Shown here: positions 6,475 through 6,780 of the stretch, in pieces
Position numbering within the stretch: the stretch's first letter is position 1
Layout of the letters: each line of letters starts with the position of its first letter
Assembly: GCA_018067325.1 (NCBI GenBank)
Contig: JAGPUU010000228.1
Span: 1-6,780 of the forward strand
From: Amphritea sp.
Lineage (GTDB): Bacteria; Pseudomonadota; Gammaproteobacteria; Pseudomonadales; Balneatricaceae
DNA length: 6,780 nt
Direction of reading: 5' to 3'
Made by a program: the position numbers and the translations under genes
The notes under the pieces: generated by a model
The model's database searches: none
What the model saw: the letters and a program-made list of their open reading frames with translations, nothing else
What the model was told of the DNA's origin: nothing

Positions 6475-6780
6475 TTAAAGGCTGACACTCACCTGATTAC
6501 GGCCATTATCTTTAGCCTGGTATAGTCGTTTATCCGCCAGACGGAGCATATCAGTAGAGAGTTCCATACTAGATGCATACTCAGCCACTCCGATAGAAGC
6601 TGTTAGCTTCACTGACTCTCCGGTTCTGAGTTTCACCGTAAACTGCTCTATCTTGATTCTCAGCCTTTCTGACAATTCGCCCGCTTTGTTAAGCTCTGTA
6701 TCTGGCAACAACAAAGCAAACTCTTCGCCACCGATACGACCTGAAATATCACTTTCACGCAACTCTTGGGTAATAATTTC
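6475..6780 (-). CDS. GGDEF-domain diguanylate cyclase, C-terminal fragment (5' end missing)
   Basis: The frame runs open from the right edge and ends at TAA 6477-6475, giving the last 101 residues of a longer protein. It holds most of the second half of a GGDEF domain, which makes cyclic di-GMP from two GTP. The active-site loop is GGEEF (fragment residues 17-21). Five residues before it is an intact RxxD inhibitory site, RESD (8-11), so product feedback is expected. TASIGVAEY and LADKRLYQAKDNGRNQV complete the fold near the C-terminus. A TTG at 6762-6760 could be mistaken for a start, but it encodes Leu in the middle of the domain: the six codons upstream stay in frame and fit the family. 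Sensor and membrane regions lie outside the window. The domain is followed by only a few residues. Confidence 0.92.
   Translation of the reverse strand, partial: EIITQELRESDISGRIGGEEFALLLPDTELNKAGELSERLRIKIEQFTVKLRTGESVKLTASIGVAEYASSMELSTDMLRLADKRLYQAKDNGRNQVSVSL

Noticed and set aside
6475..6762. Standalone 95-residue GGDEF protein starting at TTG 6762
   Set aside because: That start would fall inside the GGDEF fold one residue before the RxxD site. The frame continues open to the window edge, so the gene is simply truncated by the window.

Overview
The window looks like ordinary chromosomal DNA from a motile, respiring gammaproteobacterium. A marine Oceanospirillales-type genus such as Amphritea, Neptunomonas or Marinobacterium would fit. 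That placement is inference from protein resemblance (an ExaC-type aldehyde dehydrogenase very like the Pseudomonas enzyme, an Aer-type receptor, an ArgP/ArgO pair) and a moderate G+C content judged by eye. No marker gene is present to confirm it. I see no insertion sequence, phage gene, CRISPR array, tRNA or rRNA.

Layout from left to right. (1) Positions 2-1066, minus strand: N-terminal 355 residues of a membrane sensor with a tandem Cache-type periplasmic region, cut by the left edge so its output domain is not visible. (2) 1067-1392: a gap holding a good minus-strand terminator and several hairpins that form the long 3' untranslated region of the next gene. (3) 1393-2913, minus: complete NAD-dependent (acet)aldehyde dehydrogenase, exaC type. 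(4) 2914-3214: divergent intergenic region. (5) 3215-4777, plus: complete Aer-like energy-taxis receptor. (6) 4827-5450, minus: complete LysE/ArgO-family basic amino acid exporter. (7) 5451-5561: compact divergent control region with duplicated LysR-type operator candidates. (8) 5562-6464, plus: complete ArgP-type LysR regulator. (9) 6475-6780, minus: C-terminal end of a GGDEF diguanylate cyclase, cut by the right edge.

How the genes may work together. The argO-argP pair is a classic exporter plus cognate regulator: ArgP senses cytoplasmic basic amino acids and switches on the exporter. The aldehyde dehydrogenase feeds oxidised alcohol carbon into acetate or acyl-CoA metabolism. The divergent Aer-like receptor senses redox state through a predicted FAD-PAS domain, so a link between aldehyde oxidation and energy taxis is possible, but adjacency is the only evidence. 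Both edge genes are signal-transduction proteins.

No clearly new multi-gene system is visible. The two observations most worth following are the hairpin-rich RNA segment downstream of the aldehyde dehydrogenase (about 1187-1379, minus) and the repeated operator architecture between argO and argP.
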